Part shown: positions 8,268-17,458 of the stretch, in pieces
Layout of the letters: each line of letters opens with the position of its first letter
Numbering within the stretch: the stretch's first letter is position 1
NCBI RefSeq assembly: GCF_900129845.1
Contig: NZ_FQXB01000004.1
Span: forward strand, 62,001-126,000
Direction of reading: 5' to 3'
DNA from: Cognatiyoonia sediminum
GTDB taxonomy: Bacteria > Pseudomonadota > Alphaproteobacteria > Rhodobacterales > Rhodobacteraceae
DNA length: 64,000 bases
Translations under genes and position numbers: made by a program
The notes under the pieces: model-generated
Database searches by the model: none
What the model saw: the letters and a program-made list of their open reading frames with translations, nothing else
What the model was told of the DNA's origin: nothing

Positions 8268-9439
8268 ATCTTCTCGATCGCCAGCGCGATTCCCTGACCG
8301 CCGCCGATGCACATGGTGATCAAAGCGCGGTGGCCTTGGATGCGCTCAAGCTCATACATCGCTTTGACCGTGATGATCGTGCCCGTTGCGCCAACAGGAT
8401 GGCCAAGGGCAATCGCGCCGCCGTTCGGGTTCACCTTTGCTGGGTGTAGGCCGAGTTCATTCGTTACGGCGAGCGCTTGTGCCGCGAAGGCTTCGTTCGA
8501 TTCAATCACATCGAAGTCGGCAATGGTAAGGCCAGTTTTCTCCATTAGGTTCTGCACAGCAGGGACCGGACCAATCCCCATCACCTCTGGCCGAACGCCT
8601 GCATGGGCATAGCCAAGCACGCGGAATTTTGGTGTTAGACCTGCTTTCTCCGCTGCATCAGCACGGGCCAGAGTAACTGCCGCTGCCCCATCGTTCAGGC
8701 CGGAGGCGTTGCCCGCTGTCACGGTGCCGTCTTTCTCAAAAACAGGGCGCAGACCGGCGAGGGTTTCGACTGTGGTGGCTTTCAGATGTTCGTCCTTATC
8801 AAACGCAACCATGTCGCGCTTTACTTTGACCTCAATCGGCACGATTTGATCATCAAAATAACCGGCCGCTTGCGCCTTGGCGGCACGCTCTTGGCTGAGC
8901 GCGGCAAAGGCATCCTGATCGTCGCGGCTGATTCCATGTTCGCGGGCAACGTTCTCCGCGGTAACACCCATGTGGCCCGTCCCAAATGGACAGTTCAAAG
9001 CGCCGAGCATCATGTCTTGAGTCCGCACATCGCCCATCTTCGCGCCCCAGCGCTGTTGCGGGATGATGAAAGGGGAGCGGCTCATGTTCTCTGATCCGCC
9101 CGCAAGGCCGAAATCTGCATCGCCCAGCATCAAGGATTGCACGACAGAGACGATCGCCTGCACGCCGGAACCGCACAGTCGGTTCACGTTCATTGCAGGT
9201 GTCGTGTCAGGCACGCCTGCGTTCATCGATGCAACGCGGCTGACATACATGTCTTTCGGTTCAGTGTTGATCACATGGCCAAAGGCGACATGTCCGATCT
9301 GCCGGCCCTCAAGCCCCGCGCGGTCCAAAGCCGCTTTTGAGACAGTTGTTCCAAGTTCGATTGGTGTGGTGCCGGCAAGGGACCCACCAAAGGTGCCAAT
9401 GGCTGTGCGTGCGCCGCTGAGAATGACAATATCGGTCAT
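8264..9439 (-). CDS. Acetyl-CoA C-acyltransferase (thiolase)
   Basis: A 391-residue thiolase of the biosynthetic/degradative acetyl-CoA acetyltransferase class. The nucleophile is Cys89 in NRLCGSG, and the C-terminal His347 (GHPVGATG) and Cys377 (CIGGGQG) complete the active site. It catalyses reversible condensation of acyl-CoA with acetyl-CoA. The chain-length preference cannot be read from sequence. The start is placed at the ATG at 9439 because GGAGATTTCTT precedes it and the family begins with TDIVILSGARTAIG. An upstream in-frame start would add 23 unlike residues. It is transcribed divergently from the ABC transporter operon and is not beside a phaB or other obvious partner. Confidence 0.92.
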   Translation of the reverse strand: MTDIVILSGARTAIGTFGGSLAGTTPIELGTTVSKAALDRAGLEGRQIGHVAFGHVINTEPKDMYVSRVASMNAGVPDTTPAMNVNRLCGSGVQAIVSVVQSLMLGDADFGLAGGSENMSRSPFIIPQQRWGAKMGDVRTQDMMLGALNCPFGTGHMGVTAENVAREHGISRDDQDAFAALSQERAAKAQAAGYFDDQIVPIEVKVKRDMVAFDKDEHLKATTVETLAGLRPVFEKDGTVTAGNASGLNDGAAAVTLARADAAEKAGLTPKFRVLGYAHAGVRPEVMGIGPVPAVQNLMEKTGLTIADFDVIESNEAFAAQALAVTNELGLHPAKVNPNGGAIALGHPVGATGTIITVKAMYELERIQGHRALITMCIGGGQGIALAIEKI

Positions 9440-9579
9440 AAGAAATCTCCAGTCTTTGGATGTAGAATAGAGGACCTGAGGCGCTTCGCCACAGGAACGT
9501 ACCGTCACGGTGTTTTGCGTTTGCGCTGGCTTTCAATTTTCCAATCCGATCTAAGTCATTGGTGATGAAAGGACGATCG

Positions 9580-10236
9580 ATGCTGCTGCGCGCCCGTGAT
9601 GTTTCCAAGACCTATTCGATTGCAGATCAAACTTTGCAGGTTTTGCGAGGTGTTGATCTAGATTTGGCGGCGAGTGAGACGCTTGCGTTGACCGGTGAAA
9701 GCGGTAGCGGGAAAAGCACCCTGCTGCATCTCGTCGGGGGGCTCGATGTGCCGGATGCGGGATCGATTGAAATCGAAGGCACTGATATTGCGGGAAGGTC
9801 AGATGCCGAGCGGGCCCATTTGAGGCGAACAGATATTGGGGTTGTATTTCAACAGTTTAATTTGATCCCAAGCCTGACGGTTGCGGATAACATCGCGTTT
9901 CAGGCACGCTTGGCGGGGTCGGCAGATAAAGAGTGGATCGCTTATCTCGGTCAAACTCTTGGGCTCGAAGATCAGCTTTCCAAATACCCTGAACAGCTCT
10001 CTGGCGGGCAACAACAGCGCGTCGCGATTGGGCGTACATTGGCGGTGCGGCCCAAGCTGGTATTGGCTGATGAGCCCACAGGTAATTTGGATGAGGCGAG
10101 CGCTCAGACAGTAATGGATTTGTTCCTGAAATTGGTTGGTGAAACGAGGGCGGGATTGCTTTTGGTTACGCATTCCAAATCATTGGCATCTCGACTGGAT
10201 CGCAACGTCCACTTGTCCGTCGGTGTGGTGTCATGA
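9580..10236 (+). CDS. ABC transporter ATP-binding protein, LolD/MacB type
   Basis: A 218-residue ABC ATPase of the LolD/MacB branch, which works with FtsX-like permeases. Walker A GESGSGKST is at 39-47, the Q-loop follows IGVVFQQFNL, the signature LSGGQQQR is at 140-147, and Walker B VLADEP is at 161-166. The ATG at 9580, preceded by AAAGGACGATCG, was preferred over in-frame TTG/GTG/ATG codons 9-21 bases upstream. Its stop overlaps the permease start (ATGA). The set of ATPase, FtsX-type permease and a secreted AttH-like protein resembles AttFGH of Agrobacterium. It probably acts on an envelope lipid or lipoprotein. Confidence 0.9.
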   Translation: MLLRARDVSKTYSIADQTLQVLRGVDLDLAASETLALTGESGSGKSTLLHLVGGLDVPDAGSIEIEGTDIAGRSDAERAHLRRTDIGVVFQQFNLIPSLTVADNIAFQARLAGSADKEWIAYLGQTLGLEDQLSKYPEQLSGGQQQRVAIGRTLAVRPKLVLADEPTGNLDEASAQTVMDLFLKLVGETRAGLLLVTHSKSLASRLDRNVHLSVGVVS

Positions 10237-12623
10237 TCCGCACGACCCTTGCGGCGTTGATGAGCTATTGGCGCCGCAATCTCTTGCAGTTGATTACCTT
10301 GCTTGCAGGAATCGCTTTGGCCACTGCGTTGTGGTCGGGCGTGCAAGCTGTGAATGCCGAGGCGCGAGCGAGTTATGACGCAGCCGCAGCCACTCTGGGC
10401 GAGGGTCGGTTCGATCATCTGCGTGCTGCCGATGGTGGGTCAATTGATCAAGAGACGTTCGTTGCGCTTAGGCGGGCAGGGTGGCTCGTCAGCCCGATTG
10501 TAGAAGGGCGCATCAATGGTGTGCGCGTCATAGGCTTGGATGCTTTGACAGCACCCATCGGCATCGCGCCGGTTAGTCTGACAGAGCAGGCCGACCTAGG
10601 GGCATTTCTATCCGGTGGCGGCCAGATTTTCGGTCGGCCAGATGCGCTCGCCGCCCTTGAAGGAACGGTCGAGGCGGAGTTGATCGCGGACCCGAACATC
10701 GCCCCCCAAACTTTGACAACGGACCTAGTGTTCGCGCAAGAGCTGCTTGGCCGAGAGGGGGAGATTGACCGCCTTCTCATCGCAACCGTTCAACCAAAGC
10801 AGCAAGCGACACTTGCCGAGATCGCTCCCAATCTCACTCGTATCAGCGCGCAATCTGGGTCGGACATCGGACGGCTCACGGACAGTTTCCATTTGAACCT
10901 CACTGCATTCGGCTTCCTCTCCTTCGCGGTGGGGTTTTTCATTGTCCACAGCGCGATTGGCTTGGCGTTCGAACAGCGCCGCCCGATGATCCGCACTATT
11001 CGGGCGTTGGGTGTGCCGCTAAACATATTGCTTGCCTTGATGATGGTTGAACTGATCCTCTTCGCCCTGATCGCAGGCGTCGCAGGCGTGATCTTGGGCT
11101 ACTTCATTGCCTCTGCACTGCTTCCTGACGTGGCCGCGACGTTGCAAGGGCTCTACGGCGCGAATGTTTCCGGCACGTTGGCATTCAGGGCGTCGTGGTG
11201 GGCGACGGGCCTATTGATCGCGCTGGGCGGCACGACGATTGCATCGGTGTCGGCGTTTCTAAAGCTCGCCAAGATGCCACTGCTGGCCGGCGGGCAGATC
11301 AGAGCGCATGTCATGGTCGCCGGACGACGCGCGGCGGTGCTTGCGATCTTGGCTGCCGCCTGCGCTGTGCTTGCCGTTATTCTTGCGGCCACGGCGGATG
11401 GGTTGGTATCTGGATTTGCCTTGCTTGCGTCTGTCTTGATTGGCGCCGCGCTCGCCTTGCCGCTCATCTTGGATCAAATGTTGCGGGCCTCGCAAAGCCT
11501 GTCGTCGGGCGCAAAGGCACAATGGTTCTGGGCCGACACACGCCAGCAATTGCCGGGGCTATCTTTGGCATTGATGGCCCTCCTGCTCGCCATGGCCGCG
11601 AACGTTGGCGTCTCGACCATGGTGTCGAGCTTTCGACTGACGTTTGTGGACTTCCTCGATCAACGTCTCGCCTCTGAACTTTACCTCACTGTGGAAGAGG
11701 ATCGCGCGAAAGAGATCACCGGCTACCTCGAACCGCGTGTTGACGCGATCTTGCCGATTGTCTCGGCAGAGGCGCAGATTAAAGGGGTGGAGACCGAAGT
11801 TTTCGGTGCCCGCGTTCACAGTACGCAGCGCGACAATTGGACATTTCTCGACGCCATGGCCGACCCTTGGGATCAGGTCGCGGGCGGCGCTGGTATTTTG
11901 CTAAATGAACAGCTTGCGCGTCGAACGGACACTTGGCCCGGTGCGATTGTCGCCCTTGGGGGGCAATCGTTTGAGGTCGTCGGCGTCTACGGCGACTATG
12001 GCAACCCGATTGGGCAGGCCATTGTGTCTGAGGAGGTGTTTGCAGAGCTATACCCTGAAGAAATCGCCAACAACTTTGGCCTTCGCATATCGGTAGATCA
12101 GGTCGACGATTTGCTAAGCGACCTCGAAACACAATTCGGCATTAGCTCCGAGAATGTGATCAACCAAGCGGAGATCAAAGCCTTTTCCCTGCAAGTGTTC
12201 GAACGCACCTTCACCGTCACCGCCGCGCTGAACGTCTTGACGCTCGCCGTGGCGGGGTTTGCCATCCTGATGAGCTTGCTCACCCTCGCCGCAATGCGCG
12301 TGCCGCAGCTTGCACCCGTTTGGGCCGTCGGGATCACGCGCCGGTCTCTTGGACAGTTGGAATTGTTGCGAGCCTTGATCCTCGCGTTCTTCACGATCCT
12401 TATCGCCGTTCCGCTGGGCATTGTGCTCGCTTGGGTCTTATTGGCAGTGGTAAACGTTGCAGCCTTTGGATGGAAACTGCCGTTGTTCCTATTCCCCGCC
12501 GACTATCTCCAACTTGCGATCCTCTCCCTCCTAGCGGCGGCATTGGCGGCCTTTTGGCCTGCACTAAAATTGACCCGCTTGCGCCCCGCCGAGCTTTTGA
12601 AAGTCTTCGCCAATGAACGTTAG
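10233..12623 (+). CDS. FtsX-like ABC transporter permease
   Basis: A 796-residue membrane protein with the duplicated FtsX-like permease layout. There is an N-terminal helix, a large periplasmic region, then helix bundles near residues 230-350 and 380-470. A second periplasmic domain and a final bundle (about 655-790) follow, ending in LRPAELLKVF, a typical FtsX-domain end. It pairs with the ATPase encoded just upstream with a four-base overlap. Such systems usually transduce force or extract lipids or lipoproteins from the inner membrane rather than import solutes. The next gene, for a secreted AttH-like protein, begins 11 bp before its stop. Confidence 0.88.
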   Translation: MIRTTLAALMSYWRRNLLQLITLLAGIALATALWSGVQAVNAEARASYDAAAATLGEGRFDHLRAADGGSIDQETFVALRRAGWLVSPIVEGRINGVRVIGLDALTAPIGIAPVSLTEQADLGAFLSGGGQIFGRPDALAALEGTVEAELIADPNIAPQTLTTDLVFAQELLGREGEIDRLLIATVQPKQQATLAEIAPNLTRISAQSGSDIGRLTDSFHLNLTAFGFLSFAVGFFIVHSAIGLAFEQRRPMIRTIRALGVPLNILLALMMVELILFALIAGVAGVILGYFIASALLPDVAATLQGLYGANVSGTLAFRASWWATGLLIALGGTTIASVSAFLKLAKMPLLAGGQIRAHVMVAGRRAAVLAILAAACAVLAVILAATADGLVSGFALLASVLIGAALALPLILDQMLRASQSLSSGAKAQWFWADTRQQLPGLSLALMALLLAMAANVGVSTMVSSFRLTFVDFLDQRLASELYLTVEEDRAKEITGYLEPRVDAILPIVSAEAQIKGVETEVFGARVHSTQRDNWTFLDAMADPWDQVAGGAGILLNEQLARRTDTWPGAIVALGGQSFEVVGVYGDYGNPIGQAIVSEEVFAELYPEEIANNFGLRISVDQVDDLLSDLETQFGISSENVINQAEIKAFSLQVFERTFTVTAALNVLTLAVAGFAILMSLLTLAAMRVPQLAPVWAVGITRRSLGQLELLRALILAFFTILIAVPLGIVLAWVLLAVVNVAAFGWKLPLFLFPADYLQLAILSLLAAALAAFWPALKLTRLRPAELLKVFANER

Positions 12624-13638
12624 GCTTCTCCTCTTCCTCCTGATTTGGCCCACGTCCATCTGGGCGCAAGGGTTTGCGGGTCTTGGCACCGACGCCGAGG
12701 GGTTTTCCGTCCCCGAAAGGGGCTACGTCTTCGATTTCCCAGCTGACCATGGCGCCCACCCCGATTACCGGATCGAGTGGTGGTATCTGACCGCCAACAT
12801 GCAAGACGCGGAAGGTCGAGACTATGGCCTGCAATGGACGCTGTTTCGCTCCGCCCTGATCCCCGATGAGATCGACGGCCAGATATTCATGGGCCACGCC
12901 GCCGTGACGACGCCAGATGATCATTATGTCACTGAACGCTTGGCGCGCGGGTCTCTTGGCCACGCAGGTGTGACGGCTGAGCCCTTTGAGGCGTGGATCG
13001 ACGAATGGCAGATGGTCGGCGATATGGAGGTACTAAGCCTCAAAGCGGGATCAGATGAGTTTTCCTACGAGCTTGAACTGCGCAACGAAGGCCCGCTGAT
13101 CTTTCATGGCGACGCGGGCTATTCGGTGAAATCTGCGGAGGGGCAGGCGTCCCACTACTATTCTCTGCCCTACTTGGCGTTGAGCGGGACACTCGCATTG
13201 CCAGAGGGCGAGGTCGAAGTGACGGGAGAGGCTTGGCTTGATCGCGAATGGTCATCGCAGCCGTTGTCAGACACTCAAACCGGTTGGGATTGGTTTTCGT
13301 TATCTTTTGAGAGTGGTGACAAAATGATGGGCTTTGCCCTGCGTCAGACCGATGGCAGCGTCTACACTTATGCGACGTGGATCGCGCTAGAGGGCGAAAC
13401 GCAAGCCTATCCCGATGGCGCGCTAAGCGCAACGCCGCTGGAGACCTCGCAAACCAGCGGCGCAGAAGTGCCGACCAAGTGGCGGGTTGAATTGCCGGAT
13501 CGTGGCGTTGATGTTGAGGTGCAAGCGATCAATCCTAATGCTTGGATGACAACAAGCGTGCCCTATTGGGAAGGGCCGGTAACGATCAGCGGCAGCCATA
13601 AGGGTCGTGGATATTTGGAGATGACGGGCTATGAGTGA
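12613..13638 (+). CDS. AttH/CrtC-like secreted protein (lipocalin-like)
   Basis: A 341-residue protein with a short signal peptide (hydrophobic to about residue 16, WAQ cleavage region). The mature chain has the AttH/hydroxyneurosporene-hydratase-like fold signatures, such as HPDYRIEWWYLTAN near residues 50-63, AWLDREWSSQPL and GWDWFSLSFESGDKMM. Related CrtC enzymes hydrate carotenoids, but no carotenoid genes are nearby, so a lipid-related periplasmic role with the adjacent FtsX-type transporter is more likely. It overlaps the permease gene by 11 bp and the following flavin oxidase gene by 8 bp, so the four genes form one operon. Confidence 0.87.
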   Translation: MNVRLLLFLLIWPTSIWAQGFAGLGTDAEGFSVPERGYVFDFPADHGAHPDYRIEWWYLTANMQDAEGRDYGLQWTLFRSALIPDEIDGQIFMGHAAVTTPDDHYVTERLARGSLGHAGVTAEPFEAWIDEWQMVGDMEVLSLKAGSDEFSYELELRNEGPLIFHGDAGYSVKSAEGQASHYYSLPYLALSGTLALPEGEVEVTGEAWLDREWSSQPLSDTQTGWDWFSLSFESGDKMMGFALRQTDGSVYTYATWIALEGETQAYPDGALSATPLETSQTSGAEVPTKWRVELPDRGVDVEVQAINPNAWMTTSVPYWEGPVTISGSHKGRGYLEMTGYE

Positions 13639-14188
13639 CTGGTTTGAAACCAAATCTGGACTTTGGGATATGACATGGGCGCAGTTGGATCTTGGTGTGC
13701 GTGACGCAAGCCATCCCTGCCGGTTGGTCAGTTTCTCGACCGTTTCCGCTGACGGCCTGCCCGAAAGCCGCAACGTAGTGTTGCGCAAGGCGGCCGCTGA
13801 CGCCAAGTTTTGCGAGGTTCAGACCGACACACAAAGCTCCAAGATTGAAAGTCTGAAGGCGCACCCCCATGCCGCTTTGCTTTGGTGGGTGGAAAGCCTT
13901 GATTTGCAAATTCGAATGCAATGCGGCGTGGAGATTTTGGAAGGCCCAAGTGTGGATGATGATTGGGCCATTGTGCCGCCCTCGTCACGCGTGTCTTACG
14001 GGACATTACCAGCGCCCGGAACGCCGATACAAGGCGCGCTAGACTATGAAAAACCACCTGTGCGGGAACGGTTTTGCGTGCTTCGATGCCATCTGGAGCA
14101 CCTCGACCTGATCCATCTGGGGCGAGATCACCGCCGCGTCGCCTACACACAGGCGCGTGACTGGGATGGCCAGTGGCTTTCGCCATAG
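13631..14188 (+). CDS. Pyridoxamine 5'-phosphate oxidase-like flavoprotein
   Basis: A 185-residue protein of the split-barrel FMN-binding fold, similar to the PNPOx/Alr4036-type group. It has HPCRLVSFSTVSADGLPESRN-like residues in the N-terminal half and a PPVRERFCVLRC segment followed by DLIHLGRDHRRVAY near the C-terminus. True PdxH proteins are longer (about 200-220) with a conserved C-terminal dimer domain, so pyridoxal phosphate synthesis is possible but not assured. The ATG overlaps the AttH-like gene stop. The role in this operon is unclear, and the protein is cytoplasmic. Confidence 0.8.
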   Translation: MSDWFETKSGLWDMTWAQLDLGVRDASHPCRLVSFSTVSADGLPESRNVVLRKAAADAKFCEVQTDTQSSKIESLKAHPHAALLWWVESLDLQIRMQCGVEILEGPSVDDDWAIVPPSSRVSYGTLPAPGTPIQGALDYEKPPVRERFCVLRCHLEHLDLIHLGRDHRRVAYTQARDWDGQWLSP

Positions 14189-14212
14189 CGCGGCAGCGGC
14201 TATGACACCGAC

Positions 14213-16354
14213 ATGAATACTCTACCAAAGGTCAAAGACCTCGTTCTTGTTGGCGGCGGTCATACCCATGCGCTTGTTCTGCGCGCTTGGGGGATGAACC
14301 CTTTGGCCGGTGTGCGGGTGACCGTGATCAATCCCGCTCCAACCGCGGCGTATTCGGGGATGCTGCCCGGGTTTGTGGCGGGCCACTACACACGGGATGA
14401 GCTTGATATCGACCTGCTTCGCCTTGCCCGATTTGCGGGTGCGCGGATGGTCGTGGGCATCGTCACGGAGATCGACAAAGACGCGAAAATGATCACTGTG
14501 CCGGGGCGTCCTCCCATCGCCTATGATCTATGTTCCATCGACATCGGCATAACGTCAGAAATGCCCAAGCTGAAAGGGTTCACTGAGCACGCGATCCCCG
14601 CCAAGCCGCTCGCTCCGTTTGCTCACAAATGGAATGCCTTTCGGACGTCACACAGCGAGGGCAATATCGCCGTTATCGGTGGCGGTGTAGCGGGCGTTGA
14701 GCTGGCCATGGCGATGCAGCATGCGGTGCCCAAGGCGAAGGTGCGCATTCTCGATCGGTCAAAGTCACTTACTGCCGTTGGCCTGCAAGGTCGCAACCGG
14801 CTTAAGCGGCAATTGACCGACATGGGGATCGAACTGGTCGAAGGGGCATCTGGCTGCGAAGTGACCGCAGATAGCGTCGTTTTGGAGAACGGGGACGCCA
14901 TCCCCTCGGATTTCACCGTTGGCGCAGCGGGGGCCGAGCCGTTCGAGTGGCCAAAGGACATCGGCCTCAACATGCACGACGGGTTCATCGCAGTGGATGC
15001 GACGTTGCGCTCAAGCGATCCAAACATCTTTGCTGTTGGCGATTGTGCGCATCTCACCGCGTCGCCACGCTCCAAGGCGGGTGTGTTCGCGGTCCGCGAA
15101 GCGCCATTCTTATTTGACAACCTGCGCGCTGTTCTGTCCGGCGGGGCTTTGACAAATTATGATCCGCAGCGGGACTATCTGAAGCTGATCTCCATGGGTG
15201 GCAAATCCGCCATGGCCGAAAAATTCGGCCGTGCGTTTCACGGACCTTTGCTCTGGAAGTGGAAGGATCGCATCGACCGCGCCTTCATGACCAAGCTTGA
15301 AGACCTACCGGTGATGGCGAAACCCGAGGTTCCGCGCACCGCTGCCATCGGTTTGAAAGAGGTGCTCGGGGATAAACCGCTGTGCGCTGGCTGCGGGTCG
15401 AAGGTTGGGAACTCTGCCTTGAAATCCGCCCTAACGGGTTTGCCGAGGAACGCGCGGAAGGACGTTGAACGCCTACCATCCGACGATGCAGGCGTGTTGA
15501 CCGTTGGCGGGCAGAAGCAGGTGATTTCCACGGACCACCTCCGCGCCTTTACCGAAGATCCCGTCATCATGGCACGCATCTCAGCTGTCCACGCGTTGGG
15601 TGACATCTGGGCCATGGGCGCAAATCCGCAAGCGGCAACCGCGAACATCGTGCTGCCGCAAATGTCGGAAGACTTGCAAAGCCGCACGCTCTCCGAAGTG
15701 ATGTCAGCGGCGCAGGAGGTTTTTGCCGACGCCGGAGCAGAGATTGTTGGTGGGCATTCGTCCATGGGTGCGGAGATGTCGATTGGTTTTACCGTCACAG
15801 GGCTGCTGGATCGGGACCCGATCACTTTGGGCGGCGCACAGGATGGTGACCAGTTGATGCTGACGAAACCCATTGGATCAGGCGTGATCCTCGCGGCAGA
15901 GATGGCAGGTGCCGCGCGGGGCTGGGACGTTCATCGTCTGTTCGAACGCATGTGCCAAGGGCAGGGCGCGGCGGCAGACATTTTGTCAGATAGCCATGCG
16001 ATGACTGACGTGACCGGCTTTGGGCTGCTCGGTCACCTTTGGGGCATGTGCGAACAATCGCAGGTGGCAGTTGAGCTTACCCAAGCCGCTGTGCCTTTCT
16101 TTGATGGCGCAGAGGCACTTTCCAATGAGGGCCATAGGTCGTCCATCTTTGGGTCCAACGTTGCCTCCGTCGGCGCAGTTGAAGGTACGCCGCATGACCT
16201 TCTGTTCGATCCTCAAACCTCTGGCGGATTGCTCGCGGCGGTTTCGGGTGACATGGCGGCGGATTGCGTGGCGAAGTTGCGGGCAGCGGGTTACGAGGAC
16301 GCGATGGTGATTGGGCGGATCATCAAAGGCCCTGCCACGATCAAAGTGATCTGA
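14213..16354 (+). CDS. selD: Fused NADH-dehydrogenase-like FAD protein and selenide, water dikinase (SelD)
   Basis: A 713-residue two-domain protein. Residues 1-370 form a pyridine-nucleotide-disulfide oxidoreductase: GGGHTH near the N-terminus at 14-19, a second nucleotide motif IGGGVAGVE at 155-163, and GDCAHL near 276. Residues 380-713 form SelD, which makes selenophosphate from selenide and ATP. Its AGCGSK motif places the catalytic Cys at 394 and the essential Lys at 397. This fusion is known in cyanobacteria and alphaproteobacteria, and the flavin domain presumably reduces selenium species for the kinase. The gene converges on mnmH with a 14-bp overlap, which gives a complete tRNA selenouridine pair. 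No selenoprotein gene is evident here. Confidence 0.93.
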   Translation: MNTLPKVKDLVLVGGGHTHALVLRAWGMNPLAGVRVTVINPAPTAAYSGMLPGFVAGHYTRDELDIDLLRLARFAGARMVVGIVTEIDKDAKMITVPGRPPIAYDLCSIDIGITSEMPKLKGFTEHAIPAKPLAPFAHKWNAFRTSHSEGNIAVIGGGVAGVELAMAMQHAVPKAKVRILDRSKSLTAVGLQGRNRLKRQLTDMGIELVEGASGCEVTADSVVLENGDAIPSDFTVGAAGAEPFEWPKDIGLNMHDGFIAVDATLRSSDPNIFAVGDCAHLTASPRSKAGVFAVREAPFLFDNLRAVLSGGALTNYDPQRDYLKLISMGGKSAMAEKFGRAFHGPLLWKWKDRIDRAFMTKLEDLPVMAKPEVPRTAAIGLKEVLGDKPLCAGCGSKVGNSALKSALTGLPRNARKDVERLPSDDAGVLTVGGQKQVISTDHLRAFTEDPVIMARISAVHALGDIWAMGANPQAATANIVLPQMSEDLQSRTLSEVMSAAQEVFADAGAEIVGGHSSMGAEMSIGFTVTGLLDRDPITLGGAQDGDQLMLTKPIGSGVILAAEMAGAARGWDVHRLFERMCQGQGAAADILSDSHAMTDVTGFGLLGHLWGMCEQSQVAVELTQAAVPFFDGAEALSNEGHRSSIFGSNVASVGAVEGTPHDLLFDPQTSGGLLAAVSGDMAADCVAKLRAAGYEDAMVIGRIIKGPATIKVI

Positions 16355-17393
16355 CGATCTCCGCAACTTTCTTCGCCGTGGTTTCAACACCCGTCTGATC
16401 CAGAGTTTCTGAATGAACCTCGCCCAAAACCTCCCGCTCGTGCTTTTTCTGCGCCGTCGCGTAGGCCGGATCATAGTGATCTTCGATCAGCGCTTGCGCC
16501 AAGCCGGATAGATCGCCGCTGTCCTGCAAACCTTGCCACCGATCCACGTTCGCATGACCGCGCAAATGCCGCAGCGGGGCGAGGCGTTTGGTGACGGTAT
16601 CCGGATCGGCGAGGATATCGCGATAATCCTCCGTGATGAACGCGACCCGTGCCGCTAGAGAGGCCGTGATCTTGATGCCAGGCGCTTGGGCCATTGCAGA
16701 CCAAAGGCTAGGAGGGATGATAAGCCTCCCGATCTTACTGCTTTCTGCTTCTAAAACAACCGGTTGAGACGGGTCGCAGTGATACAACGCCTGCGCTAAC
16801 CGACTTTCGAACATGCGTTGTGACGGCTGCCCACCCGGCATTTCGCCCAAAAGCGACCCGCGATGACCTGCCATTGCTTCGAGGTCAATCGTTTGAACGC
16901 CCAAGGGTTTCAGAGCGTTCAATACTGCGGTCTTGGCGGTCCCTGTGTAGCCATCAAGCAAAATGAACCGATGCGGTAAGGTTTCTTCATACAGCAAATG
17001 CTGCACCAACCGTCGATACGTCTGATAGCCTCCATCGACCACCTCTGCGCGCCAGCCAATCTCTTTCAACAGCGTTGTGAAGACACCGGACCGTTGCCCG
17101 CCGCGCCAGCAATAGATCAAAGGCCGCCAGCTGCCATCATGGTGCTGCAACGGCCCAGAAACATGGCGCGCGACGTTTGAGAGGACCAGAGACGCCCCAA
17201 CTTTCCGCGCCTTAAACGGGCTGACTTGTTTGTAAATCGTGCCAACTTCTGCGCGTTCCTCGTTCGACAGGGACGGCAGGTTTATCGCACCCGGAATATG
17301 ATCAATCGCGAACTCAGCAGGCGAGCGAACGTCGATCACTGTATCAAAGCCGTGCGTGTAAAACTCGGAAAGTTCGGAAAAATTAAGCGCCAT
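16341..17393 (-). CDS. mnmH: tRNA 2-selenouridine synthase
   Basis: A 350-residue SelU/MnmH. The N-terminal rhodanese domain (DVRSPAEFAIDHIPGAINLP) carries the catalytic Cys95 in YCWRGGQRSG, and the C-terminal P-loop domain has GYTGTAKT at 148-155. The enzyme converts 2-thiouridine at the wobble position of certain tRNAs to 2-selenouridine, using selenophosphate from SelD, whose gene faces it. The ATG at 17393 fits the family N-terminus. A TTG 33 bases upstream is possible but would run into the serA terminator. It lies downstream of serA on the same strand, separated by that terminator. Confidence 0.93.
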   Translation of the reverse strand: MALNFSELSEFYTHGFDTVIDVRSPAEFAIDHIPGAINLPSLSNEERAEVGTIYKQVSPFKARKVGASLVLSNVARHVSGPLQHHDGSWRPLIYCWRGGQRSGVFTTLLKEIGWRAEVVDGGYQTYRRLVQHLLYEETLPHRFILLDGYTGTAKTAVLNALKPLGVQTIDLEAMAGHRGSLLGEMPGGQPSQRMFESRLAQALYHCDPSQPVVLEAESSKIGRLIIPPSLWSAMAQAPGIKITASLAARVAFITEDYRDILADPDTVTKRLAPLRHLRGHANVDRWQGLQDSGDLSGLAQALIEDHYDPAYATAQKKHEREVLGEVHSETLDQTGVETTAKKVAEIVRSL

Positions 17394-17423
17394 GATCCCG
17401 TGTGTATCAGGGCGCTCCAAAGA

Positions 17424-17450
17424 CAAAAAGGCCCGACGCTTGGCCGGGCC
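17424..17450 (-). terminator. Intrinsic terminator after serA
   Basis: On the minus strand GGCCCG (17450-17445) and CGGGCC (17435-17430) form a stem around a 9-base loop and are followed by TTTTTG. It sits nine bases past the serA stop and separates serA from mnmH. Confidence 0.8.
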
Positions 17451-17458
17451 TGATCGCC

